Source: Candidatus Woesebacteria bacterium (GTDB lineage: Bacteria > Patescibacteriota > Microgenomatia > UBA8517). Taken from it: DNA of 47,547 bases. Every line of letters begins with the position of its first letter. Position 1 is the first letter of the stretch. Location: contig JAUYMM010000026.1 in assembly GCA_030699485.1 (NCBI GenBank), positions 1 to 47,547 on the forward strand, in the 5' to 3' direction. The notes under the pieces are model-generated. The model was not told the DNA's origin. It did not search any database and worked only from the letters and a program-made list of their open reading frames with translations. The translations under genes and the position numbers were made by a program. Positions 39,153-47,262 of the stretch are shown here, piece by piece.

Positions 39153-41795
39153 ATGTTTAAAAACTTATTCAAATTTTTAGATTTAAATCAAAGAGAGGTT
39201 GATAAATTAAGTAAAACTGTTGCCTTAATCAATGCTTCTGAATCAAAGTTCAAAAAAACAAAGTTAGAAGACTTTGGCAAAGAAACTGATAAGCTAAAAA
39301 AGTTAGTTTCTAGTGACCAACAACTAGAGTCTGTCCTTCCTTCTGCATTTGCCTTAGCTCGTGAAGCTTCCTTACGAGTTTTAGGGCAACGACATTATGA
39401 TGTTCAATTAATGGCAGCCGTGGCTCTTTTTGAAGGTAAAATAGTTGAACAAAAAACAGGTGAAGGTAAAACATTATCAGCAGTTCCTGCATTATATTTA
39501 AGGGCATTAAGTGGCAAAGGAGTACATCTTGTTACGGTCAACGACTTTTTAGCAAGACTTGGAGCAGGTTGGAATGCACCAATTTTTGAGAAACTAGGAT
39601 TAACTGTTGGCGTTATAACACAAGAAAATAAATCTTTTACGTACGACAGTACGTTTATTGATAACACTCATGGTGATGAAAGACTGGCCCATTTAAAACC
39701 ATGTAGTAGAAAAGAAGCATATGCGGCCGATATCACATATGGAACAAATAATGAATTTGGTTTTGATTACTTAAGAGACAACATGGTACAAAGTTTAGGT
39801 GAAATGGTTCAACGAGAACATTATTTCTCAATCGTTGACGAAGTTGATTCAATCTTAATTGATGAAGCAAGAACTCCTCTTATAATTTCAGCACCAGACA
39901 CTGAACCAACTCAAAAGTATTATCAATTTGCTCAAATTGTAGATAAGTTACAGCTTGATACAGATTTTAAAATTGACGAGAAAGCAAAAAGTGCTTCTTT
40001 AACTGAAACTGGAATTAGTAAAGTTGAGAAGATACTTGGTGTAGATAATTTATATGAAAAAGATTTTGAAAGTATTCACCATATTGAAAATGCTCTACGT
40101 GCCAGAAGCCTTTATCTAAAAGATAGAGATTATGTAGTTAATGATAATGGAGTAACAATAGTTGACGAATTTACAGGAAGACTTATGGTTGGTAGAAGAT
40201 GGAGTGATGGTTTACATCAAGCAGTTGAGGCAAAAGAAGGTGTGGTAATTCAACAAGAAAGTAAAACTTTAGCAACCATTTCATTTCAAAATTACTTCAG
40301 AATGTATGAACATTTGTCAGGTATGACAGGAACTGCAGTTACTGAAGCTGAAGAGTTTAAAAAAATATACAAACTTGACGTTGTAGCAATTCCAACAAAC
40401 AGGGAAAATGTCAGAATTGATGAAGGAGATTTAATTTACAAAACGCTTTCAGGAAAATATAGTGCAATTGTAAATGATATAGAAGAAAAATATAAAAGTG
40501 GACAGCCAGTTTTGATTGGTACTACTTCAATAGATAAAAACGTAATAATTTCTGATCTTTTAAAAAGGAGAAAAATTCCACACAACGTATTAAATGCTAA
40601 AAACCATGAAAGGGAAGCTGAAATTATAGCCAATGCAGGAAAACTTAAAGCTATAACAGTTGCAACTAATATGGCTGGTCGTGGTGTTGACATTATTTTA
40701 GGTGGAGCAGTGCCTGAATTAAAAAAAGATGTTGAAAAGTGGGAGAGAGCTCATCACGATGTCATAAATGTTGGAGGACTTCATGTTGTTGGAACTGAAA
40801 GACATGAATCAAGAAGAATTGACAATCAGTTAAGAGGGCGTGCAGGAAGGCAAGGAGATCCTGGTTCATCGAAGTTTTATCTTTCTTTAGAGGATGATTT
40901 AATGAGAATTTTTGGAGGAGAACAAATAAAATCATTGATGGATAAATTATCAATTCCTGATGATCAGCCGATTGAAAATTCACTAGTAAGTAAAGCTATA
41001 GAACAATCACAAGTTAAAGTTGAAGGATTCCATTTTGATACTAGAAAAAGATTGGTGGAATTTGATGATGTTGCCAATCAACAAAGAGAAATTATATATA
41101 AGTTAAGAAGAAAAGTTTTAGAAAGTACCAATCTAAAAGATGAGATATCAGAAAAATTAGGTATTCATGCAGGGAGAATAACACAAAGTGAAGTAGAGAG
41201 AGTTGATTTTGATTCGGTAGTGGCTGGATTTTTAGAAGTTATACCTTTTGATCCTGATTCAACAAAGAAGTTTAAATTGGAACTTAAAAAAAGAGAAACT
41301 CCACAAGCAGTAGAAGAATTTATTGAAAAAGTTTTTTCTGATATGTATAAATCAAGAGAAGAGCAGGTGGGGCCTGAAACTATGCGTCAAATTGAAAAGT
41401 ATGCATATTTAGGATCAATTGATCATCATTGGATTGAGCACATTGATACAATTGATGATTTAAGGGGTGCAATTGGGTTACGTGCCTATGGCCAACGCGA
41501 TCCATTAGTTGAATTTAAAGGTGAAGCATATGAGATGTTTGAGAATTTAAATATTAGAATTAATGAAGAAATAGCAAGAAGAATTTTTAGAATTGGAGTA
41601 TCAGAGAAACCACAAGAAATACCAGTTAATTTAATGAGAGAAAATGTTGATACAAAAGACGGAACTGGATTGTCCGAATCACCGTCCACTGTTCACGGTT
41701 CACAGTCCACTGCGACCAAACTTGGTCGCAACGACCCATGTTTTTGTGGAAGTGGTAAAAAATGGAAACACTGTCACTATCCAAAAGTTGGGTAA
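39153..41795 (+). CDS. secA: Protein translocase ATPase SecA
   Basis: The motor that pushes preproteins through SecYEG. Of 880 residues, NBD1 has Walker A TGEGKT (about 102-107) and DEVDSILIDEARTPL. The preprotein-binding domain and NBD2 follow, with ATNMAGRGVDI and QLRGRAGRQGDPGSS, then the scaffold and wing (YLGSIDHHWIEHID). The C-terminal zinc SEC-C motif is complete: C863, C865, C874 and H875. The linker before it is Ser/Thr-rich, and part of it is encoded by a perfect 20-bp palindrome (41711-41730). The last 55 nt of the gene recur at 42607-42661. Confidence 0.97.
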   Translation: MFKNLFKFLDLNQREVDKLSKTVALINASESKFKKTKLEDFGKETDKLKKLVSSDQQLESVLPSAFALAREASLRVLGQRHYDVQLMAAVALFEGKIVEQKTGEGKTLSAVPALYLRALSGKGVHLVTVNDFLARLGAGWNAPIFEKLGLTVGVITQENKSFTYDSTFIDNTHGDERLAHLKPCSRKEAYAADITYGTNNEFGFDYLRDNMVQSLGEMVQREHYFSIVDEVDSILIDEARTPLIISAPDTEPTQKYYQFAQIVDKLQLDTDFKIDEKAKSASLTETGISKVEKILGVDNLYEKDFESIHHIENALRARSLYLKDRDYVVNDNGVTIVDEFTGRLMVGRRWSDGLHQAVEAKEGVVIQQESKTLATISFQNYFRMYEHLSGMTGTAVTEAEEFKKIYKLDVVAIPTNRENVRIDEGDLIYKTLSGKYSAIVNDIEEKYKSGQPVLIGTTSIDKNVIISDLLKRRKIPHNVLNAKNHEREAEIIANAGKLKAITVATNMAGRGVDIILGGAVPELKKDVEKWERAHHDVINVGGLHVVGTERHESRRIDNQLRGRAGRQGDPGSSKFYLSLEDDLMRIFGGEQIKSLMDKLSIPDDQPIENSLVSKAIEQSQVKVEGFHFDTRKRLVEFDDVANQQREIIYKLRRKVLESTNLKDEISEKLGIHAGRITQSEVERVDFDSVVAGFLEVIPFDPDSTKKFKLELKKRETPQAVEEFIEKVFSDMYKSREEQVGPETMRQIEKYAYLGSIDHHWIEHIDTIDDLRGAIGLRAYGQRDPLVEFKGEAYEMFENLNIRINEEIARRIFRIGVSEKPQEIPVNLMRENVDTKDGTGLSESPSTVHGSQSTATKLGRNDPCFCGSGKKWKHCHYPKVG
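41711..41730. repeat. Palindrome in the SecA linker
   Basis: TGCGACCAA-AC-TTGGTCGCA, perfect 9-bp arms, in frame in the variable linker before the SEC-C motif. Confidence 0.65.
41737..41791 (+). repeat. 55-nt direct repeat, copy 1 (secA 3' end)
   Basis: Identical over 55 nt to 42607-42661. It encodes the zinc-binding SEC-C motif in both places. Confidence 0.95.
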
Positions 41796-41799
41796 AATT

Positions 41800-42549
41800 A
41801 TGATTAAAAAAATTAATTTCAATAATTCTAAAGGAGACAAGTTGGTTGGGGCTCTTCATGTTTCAAAAAAGTCAATGAAAAAGGCAGTAATAATAGCTCA
41901 CGGATTTACTTCAAACAAAGATCGCCCTCGACACATAAAATTGGCTCAAACCCTTTCTAACGAAGGTATAGCTGCGTTTCGAATTGATTTTGGTGGTTCT
42001 GGAGAAAGTTCTGACAGAAAAATAACAATAAAAGCGGAGATTGACGATTTGTTGTCTGCAATCAATTTATTGAAAGAAATGGATTATTCTAAGGTAGGGG
42101 TTCTTGGCGAAAGTCTGGGGGGAATTGTAGCTCTTGAGGCATATAATTCAGACATAAAAGCAATGGTTCTTTGGGCACCCGTTACTATATCGAGAGATAA
42201 ATATAAAGATTTAACAGATGAACAGATAAATGATGTTAAAATAAAAGGTTTTTATATTAGAAATAAAGATGATAGAAAATTTAAAATACCAAATGAGTAT
42301 TTAGAAGAGTTGAAAAAGATCAATAGAGAACAAGTATTAGATAAGGTTAATATCCCAGTTATGATAGTTCATGGAACTGCTGATGATTTAATTCCTCTAA
42401 AGGACTCACAAGAGGCAATTAACTTACTTCCTAAAGGATCAAAATTGGAAGTGATTGATAATTGGGAACATGGAGATCATAAAATGGATGAAAGTATGGA
42501 TATTATAATCCCAAAAACAGTAAATTGGTTTAAAACACATCTCAAATGA
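41800..42549 (+). CDS. Alpha/beta hydrolase
   Basis: 249 residues of serine-hydrolase fold. AIIAHGF-type VIIAHGFTSNKD gives the oxyanion loop, the nucleophile elbow is LGESLGGIV, the acid is in VHGTADDLIP and the base is His in NWEHGDHKMDE. The open frame reaches back to 41644 inside secA, but the ATG at 41800, 4 nt after the secA stop, gives the natural MIKKINFNNSKGDKL start. Likely an esterase or peptidase-like enzyme; the substrate is unknown. Its stop overlaps the SEC-C peptide start (ATGA). Confidence 0.87.
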   Translation: MIKKINFNNSKGDKLVGALHVSKKSMKKAVIIAHGFTSNKDRPRHIKLAQTLSNEGIAAFRIDFGGSGESSDRKITIKAEIDDLLSAINLLKEMDYSKVGVLGESLGGIVALEAYNSDIKAMVLWAPVTISRDKYKDLTDEQINDVKIKGFYIRNKDDRKFKIPNEYLEELKKINREQVLDKVNIPVMIVHGTADDLIPLKDSQEAINLLPKGSKLEVIDNWEHGDHKMDESMDIIIPKTVNWFKTHLK

Positions 42550-42665
42550 AACTATTTTTCAAAAACAGGTTCAAAGAACTTGATTATGATACTGAGCAAA
42601 CTGACACATGTTTTTGTGGAAGTGGTAAAAAATGGAAACACTGTCACTATCCAAAAGTTGGATGA
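42546..42665 (+). CDS. 39-aa free-standing SEC-C zinc-binding peptide
   Basis: A short ORF, MKLFFKNRFKELDYDTEQTD followed by the SEC-C motif with C22, C24, C33 and H34. The last 18 residues are identical to the C-terminus of SecA encoded 870 nt upstream, and the DNA is identical over 55 nt. The N-terminal 20 residues are different from SecA. It overlaps the hydrolase stop by 4 nt, and its own stop overlaps an ATG at 42662, so it fits the operon. SEC-C domains bind zinc and, in SecA, SecB or ribosomes. A small adaptor or competitor is possible, and so is a by-product of duplication. Confidence 0.65.
   Translation: MKLFFKNRFKELDYDTEQTDTCFCGSGKKWKHCHYPKVG
42607..42661 (+). repeat. 55-nt direct repeat, copy 2
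   Basis: The second copy of the secA 3'-end segment, in frame in the SEC-C peptide. Confidence 0.95.
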
Positions 42666-43120
42666 TAGCTATGAAAACAATTAATACAATTCAGTTATCT
42701 AATAGTTTTATTAAATTATTAGAATCCTTAAATGAAAACGATTTAAAAATACAAGTCAATGACAATTGGACGGTAAAAGATGTAATTACTCATTTAGTAG
42801 ATTGGGAAGAAGAATCTACAAAGCAGTTACCCTTGTCTTGGAAATTTCATAAAAAACCATGGTTTATGACAAACAATGATGATTTCAAAGATTTTAACTC
42901 CGAATCTCTTAAAAAATATAAAAACATGTCAAAAAAGCAACTAATTTCAGAATGGAAAAAATGGCAGTCTTTATTGCAAAAAGAAATTGACAAGATTGGT
43001 GAAGAAAAATTAAGGTCAGATTACGATTTTTTTGAGTGGGTATTTGATGAAGGAGGGCAGAATCATTATTTTGAGCATTATGATCAAATTATGAAAGCAT
43101 TAATTTATAAAAACAAATAG
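42662..43120 (+). CDS. DinB/DfsB-like four-helix protein
   Basis: 152 residues resembling the DinB_2/ClbS-DfsB type: NWTVKDVITHLVDWEEE near residue 35 with the first metal-type His, KYKNMSKKQLISEWKKWQ in the centre and NHYFEHYDQIM at the end with two more His. The frame is open back to 42632, inside the SEC-C repeat, but the ATG at 42662 overlaps that stop as ATGA; 42671 is another option. Family members bind metal or act as thiol transferases or protective hydrolases. The function here is unknown. Confidence 0.75.
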   Translation: MIAMKTINTIQLSNSFIKLLESLNENDLKIQVNDNWTVKDVITHLVDWEEESTKQLPLSWKFHKKPWFMTNNDDFKDFNSESLKKYKNMSKKQLISEWKKWQSLLQKEIDKIGEEKLRSDYDFFEWVFDEGGQNHYFEHYDQIMKALIYKNK

Positions 43121-43149
43121 TTGACTTCGGTGATAATTCGTATTATTGT
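43121..43149 (+). promoter_or_regulatory. Promoter of the Bro-N gene
   Basis: TTGACT (43121-43126), a 17-nt spacer and TATTGT (43144-43149), ending 6 nt before the ATG. It begins at the base after the previous stop codon. Confidence 0.6.
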
Positions 43150-43155
43150 TAATTA

Positions 43156-43953
43156 ATGGCTGATACTCAAATAGCATTGTTCAGAAACAAGGGAATTAGA
43201 AAAACTACATATAAAGGAGAATGGTACTTTGTAATAATTGATATTATTTCCGCCCTGACTGATTCAGTTCAACCTTCTGGATATATAAAAGATATGCGTA
43301 GAAGAGATCCAGAATTGTCCAAAGGGTGGGGGCAAATTGCCACCCCCCTTTTGATAAATACAACTGGTGGCAAACAGAAGATGAATTGTGCTTCAACTGA
43401 AAGTATTTTGAGAATTATTCAGTCAGTACCTTCACAAAAGGCAGAACCAATGAAAAGATGGCTTGCCAAGGTCGGATTTGAAAGAATACAAGAAATTGAA
43501 GACCCAGAACTTGCAACAAAAAGAACAAGATATTTATATAAAGCAAAGGGATATCCTGATTCTTGGATAGAAAAAAGAATGCGTGGAATTATAATTCGTG
43601 AAGAATTAACAAATGAATGGAAAAGTAGAGGAATTGAAAAAGATTTAGATTACAAAATATTAACTTCTGAGATTTCAAAAGCTACATTTGGAGTAACACC
43701 GAGTCAATATAAAAAGTTGAAAGGCTTAAAACGTCAAAACTTGCGTGATCATATGGATGATTTTGAATTAATTTTTACAATGCTTGGGGAAAGATCAACG
43801 ACTGAGATACATAAAGTTGAAGATTCAAAGGGATTTACAAAACTTAAAAAAGATGCAGAAGAAGGTGGAGAAATTGCAGGAGTTGCAAGAAGAAAATTGG
43901 AAAAAAGAATAAAAAGATCAATCGTTACAAAACAAAACTTCCTTCCAAAATAA
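43156..43953 (+). CDS. Bro-N domain protein (DinD-like)
   Basis: 265 residues. The N-terminal Bro-N DNA-binding-type domain reads WYFVIIDIISALTDS, with LSKGWGQIATPL and INCAS-like MNCASTESILRII; the rest matches DinD-like proteins (PMKRWLAKVGFERIQEIEDP, ATFGVTPSQYKKLKGL, NLRDHMDDFELIFTMLGE). Bro-N proteins are common in phages as antirepressors, and DinD of E. coli is DNA-damage-inducible. No phage genes are nearby. A 31-bp imperfect palindrome centred on GGCAA-A-TTGCC lies in frame at 43321-43351. Confidence 0.82.
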   Translation: MADTQIALFRNKGIRKTTYKGEWYFVIIDIISALTDSVQPSGYIKDMRRRDPELSKGWGQIATPLLINTTGGKQKMNCASTESILRIIQSVPSQKAEPMKRWLAKVGFERIQEIEDPELATKRTRYLYKAKGYPDSWIEKRMRGIIIREELTNEWKSRGIEKDLDYKILTSEISKATFGVTPSQYKKLKGLKRQNLRDHMDDFELIFTMLGERSTTEIHKVEDSKGFTKLKKDAEEGGEIAGVARRKLEKRIKRSIVTKQNFLPK

Positions 43954-43977
43954 TATTTTTTTGTGGTAGTATAAGCA

Positions 43978-44502
43978 ATGCAAGAAGAAAACAAATTTAA
44001 TATATTTTCATTTTTGGGCTATTTCGTAGTTGTTGGTGTTGTTTCCTATGGTCTTATTTATTTTTTAAAAAGTAAAGTAGTTGAAATAGCTCCACAAAAT
44101 GTTTCTGCTATTGCAGAAAGTACCCCAATAGTGGAAAATATTGCTACAGAAAGTAGTAAACCCATGGAACAAGACGTAACAGAATTAAAAATAGAGGATT
44201 TAGTAGTTGGAACTGGTGCAGAAGCTGTTTCTGGGAAATTAATTACTGTTAACTATACAGGTACATTAATTGATGGAACTAAGTTTGATTCCAGTAAAGA
44301 TAGAGGCGAACCATTTGAATTTACCTTAGGAGCAGGTCAAGTAATTCAGGGCTGGGATCAAGGATTTGCTGGCATGAAGATTGGTGGAAAAAGAAAATTA
44401 ATAATTCCATCTAGTTTAGGATATGGTGAACAAGGTGCAGGAGGCATAATTCCTCCAAATGCAACCTTAATTTTTGAAGTTGAGCTACTTGGTGTTAAGT
44501 AA
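43978..44502 (+). CDS. Membrane-anchored FKBP-type peptidyl-prolyl isomerase
   Basis: 174 residues: an N-terminal membrane helix (about 12-29), a linker rich in Ser/Glu/Pro, and a complete FKBP domain (about 68-174) with VNYTGTLIDGTKFDSS, RGEPFEFTLGAGQVIQGWD, GMKIGGKRKLIIP, LGYG and IIPPNATLIFEVEL. It should fold exported proteins on the outer face, serving the Sec genes of this window. A TAGTAT box ends 5 nt before the ATG. Confidence 0.92.
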   Translation: MQEENKFNIFSFLGYFVVVGVVSYGLIYFLKSKVVEIAPQNVSAIAESTPIVENIATESSKPMEQDVTELKIEDLVVGTGAEAVSGKLITVNYTGTLIDGTKFDSSKDRGEPFEFTLGAGQVIQGWDQGFAGMKIGGKRKLIIPSSLGYGEQGAGGIIPPNATLIFEVELLGVK

Positions 44503-44523
44503 TTATTTGTGATATCATTAAAT

Positions 44524-45084
44524 ATGTCAAAGAAAATGGTAGTTGTTGAAGAGGTTGTAGAAGAGGTAAAAACTCCAGTTGTTGAATCTAAACCAGAACC
44601 TGAAATGGTTGTTGAAGAAGAAAAATCAAGTTATTTATGGATTATAATCCCAACAGCTCTTTTAGTTGGAGCATTAGTTGGAGGATTAATTACATACTTT
44701 TCAGGAATATCAAAACTCCCAGAAACAAATTCTTCTCCATCGACAGTTGCTAGTATTTCCCCTGAAGCAAGCGCTACGCCAGAACCAAAGGTTGAAGTGG
44801 ATAGAAGTAAGATATTATTGCAGGTATTAAATGGTAGTGGAACATCAGGTTTTGCAGGAAAAGCAAAAACTTATTTGGAAGGATTAGGCTATAAAGATGT
44901 TATGGCAGGAAACGCAGTAACATCAGATTTTACTGATACTGTCATATCTGTTAAGGATAGTAAAAAAGAATTATTAGAAATTATTAAAACAGATTTGTCT
45001 AAAAATTATAAAGTAGCAGAAAAAACAGAAACACTTTCAGCTTCAAGTAAATATGATTTTGTAATAACATTGGGTAGTAAATGA
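44524..45084 (+). CDS. LytR_C domain membrane protein (first copy)
   Basis: 186 residues. A Val/Glu-rich cytoplasmic N-terminus is followed by a membrane helix (about 38-60, WIIIPTALLVGALVGGLI), a Ser/Pro/Thr spacer and a LytR_C-type domain from about residue 95 (ILLQVLNGSGTSGFAGKAK, then YLEGLGYKDVMAGNA). A GTG at 44509 could start it, but the ATG at 44524 follows a TATCAT box by 5 nt. Such domains occur at the C-terminus of LytR-CpsA-Psr wall enzymes; here the catalytic part is absent. Confidence 0.8.
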   Translation: MSKKMVVVEEVVEEVKTPVVESKPEPEMVVEEEKSSYLWIIIPTALLVGALVGGLITYFSGISKLPETNSSPSTVASISPEASATPEPKVEVDRSKILLQVLNGSGTSGFAGKAKTYLEGLGYKDVMAGNAVTSDFTDTVISVKDSKKELLEIIKTDLSKNYKVAEKTETLSASSKYDFVITLGSK

Positions 45085-46130
45085 AACTTCCCGAGCTTCC
45101 AGTTTTCTTTCCTGATGCAACACGTGGACTAATTAAATCGTTAGATACTAGTGATATTGAAAGTACTAAGACAAAAGGGATTTTAGTTAATACATACCAT
45201 TTATACAAAGATTTAGGAATTGATTATATTAAAGCCCGTGGAGGCATAAAAAAATTTATGAATTGGAAAGGATTTGTAATATCTGATTCTGGAGGATTTC
45301 AAGTAGGAAGCCTAATCAAAATGAATCCTTCAGCAGGCTACGTAACAAACAAAGGTGTAATGTTTAAACCAGTTGGAGAGAAAAGAGTTTTATTAACCCC
45401 TGAAAAATCAATTGAGTTTCAAATGAATTTAGGGTCTGACATGGTTGTGGCTTTAGATGATTTTACTGATCCAAAGGCAACATATGAGGAAGCAAAAATT
45501 TCAGTTGATAGAACGATTCTTTGGGCAAAAAGGAGTAAAGAAGAATTTGATCGAATTTGTTCAACCATAAAGCATATAGCATATAGCAAACCTCTAATCT
45601 TAGGTGTTGTTCAAGGTGGTTTTTTCCAAGATTTAAGAAAATATTGTTGTGAAGAACTTGTAAAAATTGGTTTTGATGGATTTGGTTACGGAGGCTGGCC
45701 AATTAATGATGATAAGACTTTTGATTATGAATCTGCTAAGACAATAGCTGACAATACACCTAAAGGATATTTATTATATGGACTAGGTATTGGGATGCCT
45801 GATGAAATTGTTAACTTAGTAAAACTGGGCTATACAATTTTTGATTGTGTACTCCCAACAAGAGATGCAAGACATGGTAGAGCATATGTATATAAAGATG
45901 ATCTTTTAAAATATGAATTTTTAGATCTTACGAAAGGGAAAATGATGGATGATGATAGACCTTTATCAACATTGTGCGACTGTTTAACATGTAAAAGATA
46001 TACTAGAAGTTATATTGCACATTTATTTAGAGTCAAAGACTTTACAGCAGGTAGATTATTAACCATTCATAACCTCCGTTTCTATTCAATGTTGATGGAA
46101 AAATTAAAAGGACTTGACAAACCACTATGA
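45081..46130 (+). CDS. tgt: tRNA-guanine transglycosylase
   Basis: Exchanges G34 for a queuosine precursor or queuine in tRNAs with GUN anticodons. Active-site residues are D69 in SDSGGFQ and the nucleophile D255 in DCVLPTRDARHGR; substrate loops VQGGFFQDLR and YGGWPIND are present. The zinc site is C299, C301, C304 and H330. The usual DECTPY segment reads DDFTDP. The length of 349 residues is a little short. No queuosine biosynthesis genes are nearby, so salvage is likely. It is coupled by ATGA to the first LytR_C gene. Confidence 0.92.
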   Translation: MKLPELPVFFPDATRGLIKSLDTSDIESTKTKGILVNTYHLYKDLGIDYIKARGGIKKFMNWKGFVISDSGGFQVGSLIKMNPSAGYVTNKGVMFKPVGEKRVLLTPEKSIEFQMNLGSDMVVALDDFTDPKATYEEAKISVDRTILWAKRSKEEFDRICSTIKHIAYSKPLILGVVQGGFFQDLRKYCCEELVKIGFDGFGYGGWPINDDKTFDYESAKTIADNTPKGYLLYGLGIGMPDEIVNLVKLGYTIFDCVLPTRDARHGRAYVYKDDLLKYEFLDLTKGKMMDDDRPLSTLCDCLTCKRYTRSYIAHLFRVKDFTAGRLLTIHNLRFYSMLMEKLKGLDKPL

Positions 46131-46155
46131 TTATAGGTATACTCGGCCGACTAGC

Positions 46156-46782
46156 ATGGAAGATCAATCAACACAGAGTGAAGTAGCACAACAAGGTCCA
46201 CCTCAGGCCTCAAGTTTTCATTCGCCTACAAAATCTAAGAGTTCAAGTTCAAAATGGGTAATTATTTTTATAGGTCTTTTAATACTTGGAGTTGCAGGAA
46301 TATTTTTCTTTACTAAATCAAGTAGTGAGGCCATACCTTCTCCAACACCTTCATTTGGAGTAGTTCCAATAGAAGAAAATATGGAAGAATCAACACCTCT
46401 TCCAACAACATCTCCAGAACCAATTAATAAAGAAAAGGTTTCAATTGAAGTTTTAAATGGTACAGGAATATCAGGTGAAGCAAAACTATTATCTGATAAA
46501 TTAAAAGCATTGGGATATTCTAATATAACAGCAGGAAATGCTTCCTCAACAGATAACACTGAAGCTACAGTTACTTTTTCTAAAACTTTATCCCAGTCAA
46601 CTCAAGATGAAATTAAAAAAGAGTTAGATAGTTTTTATAAAACAGTAAATGTAAAAACATCTTCAACTCAAAAATCAGACATAGTAGTAGTTACAGGTTT
46701 AAGAGGAAACCAAACAGCCAAACCTACTTCTTCTGCAACGCCGTCTGCTTCCCCATCGGCTACACCTACAACAAACCCATAA
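46156..46782 (+). CDS. LytR_C domain membrane protein (second copy)
   Basis: 208 residues with the same plan as the copy before tgt: a Ser/Gln-rich cytoplasmic tail, a membrane helix (about 35-53, WVIIFIGLLILGVAGIFFF), a Pro/Ser spacer, a LytR_C-type domain (VSIEVLNGTGISGEAKLLSD, LKALGYSNITAGNA) and a low-complexity Thr/Ser/Pro tail. The frame is open from 46114, overlapping tgt, but the ATG at 46156 fits the domain plan and follows TATACT. The two copies are clearly paralogues. Confidence 0.8.
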   Translation: MEDQSTQSEVAQQGPPQASSFHSPTKSKSSSSKWVIIFIGLLILGVAGIFFFTKSSSEAIPSPTPSFGVVPIEENMEESTPLPTTSPEPINKEKVSIEVLNGTGISGEAKLLSDKLKALGYSNITAGNASSTDNTEATVTFSKTLSQSTQDEIKKELDSFYKTVNVKTSSTQKSDIVVVTGLRGNQTAKPTSSATPSASPSATPTTNP

Positions 46783-46790
46783 AACTAGTA

Positions 46791-46796
46791 TATAAT
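46791..46796 (+). promoter_or_regulatory. -10 box before the membrane protein gene
   Basis: A perfect TATAAT, ending 6 nt before the ATG at 46803; a leaderless mRNA is implied. Confidence 0.5.
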
Positions 46797-46802
46797 TAGT
46801 AC

Positions 46803-47240
46803 ATGCAAAATGTTATCTCGTTTTTTACTAATCTTTCTGTCGCGCCTGTTTATATAAAAGCTGGCATTATTGTAGTGTTACTTTTTCTTTTGGTTATATC
46901 TTTAGCCGTTGTTAGAAAATATTTTGTAATATCCTCACTTAAGGGCGTATTTGTGGGTCTTTTTTTTGGGTTTTTACTAGCTCTATTTTTAGAAGGATTT
47001 TTATTAATAGCAGGAAAAACAGCAGTAACTGAGTTATTAGGTTGGAAAGATGCACCAAAACCAATTAAAACAGCACTTGACATGGGCCATGAGAAACTTG
47101 TTAATGTCTTAGGTGTAAGTGATCAAATTCCACAGTCATATGCTTCTATTGATCCAACAATAGATGATGCAGTAAATACTCTCCAAAATCTAGATCCTAC
47201 TGAAATTTCAAAAATTAAGGCTATAATATGCACCCCATGA
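46803..47240 (+). CDS. Two-helix membrane protein of unknown function
   Basis: 145 residues. Two membrane helices (about 19-38, AGIIVVLLFLLVISLAVV; and 47-70, LKGVFVGLFFGFLLALFLEG) are followed by a soluble acidic tail. No family is recognised. It stands between the second LytR_C gene and prfB, each with its own -10 box. Confidence 0.7.
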   Translation: MQNVISFFTNLSVAPVYIKAGIIVVLLFLLVISLAVVRKYFVISSLKGVFVGLFFGFLLALFLEGFLLIAGKTAVTELLGWKDAPKPIKTALDMGHEKLVNVLGVSDQIPQSYASIDPTIDDAVNTLQNLDPTEISKIKAIICTP

Positions 47241-47262
47241 TTACAAATGTTCACATAATACT

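Noticed and set aside
43156..43953. Prophage remnant at the Bro-N gene
   Set aside because: No other phage-type gene lies nearby; neighbours are housekeeping genes with local promoters.
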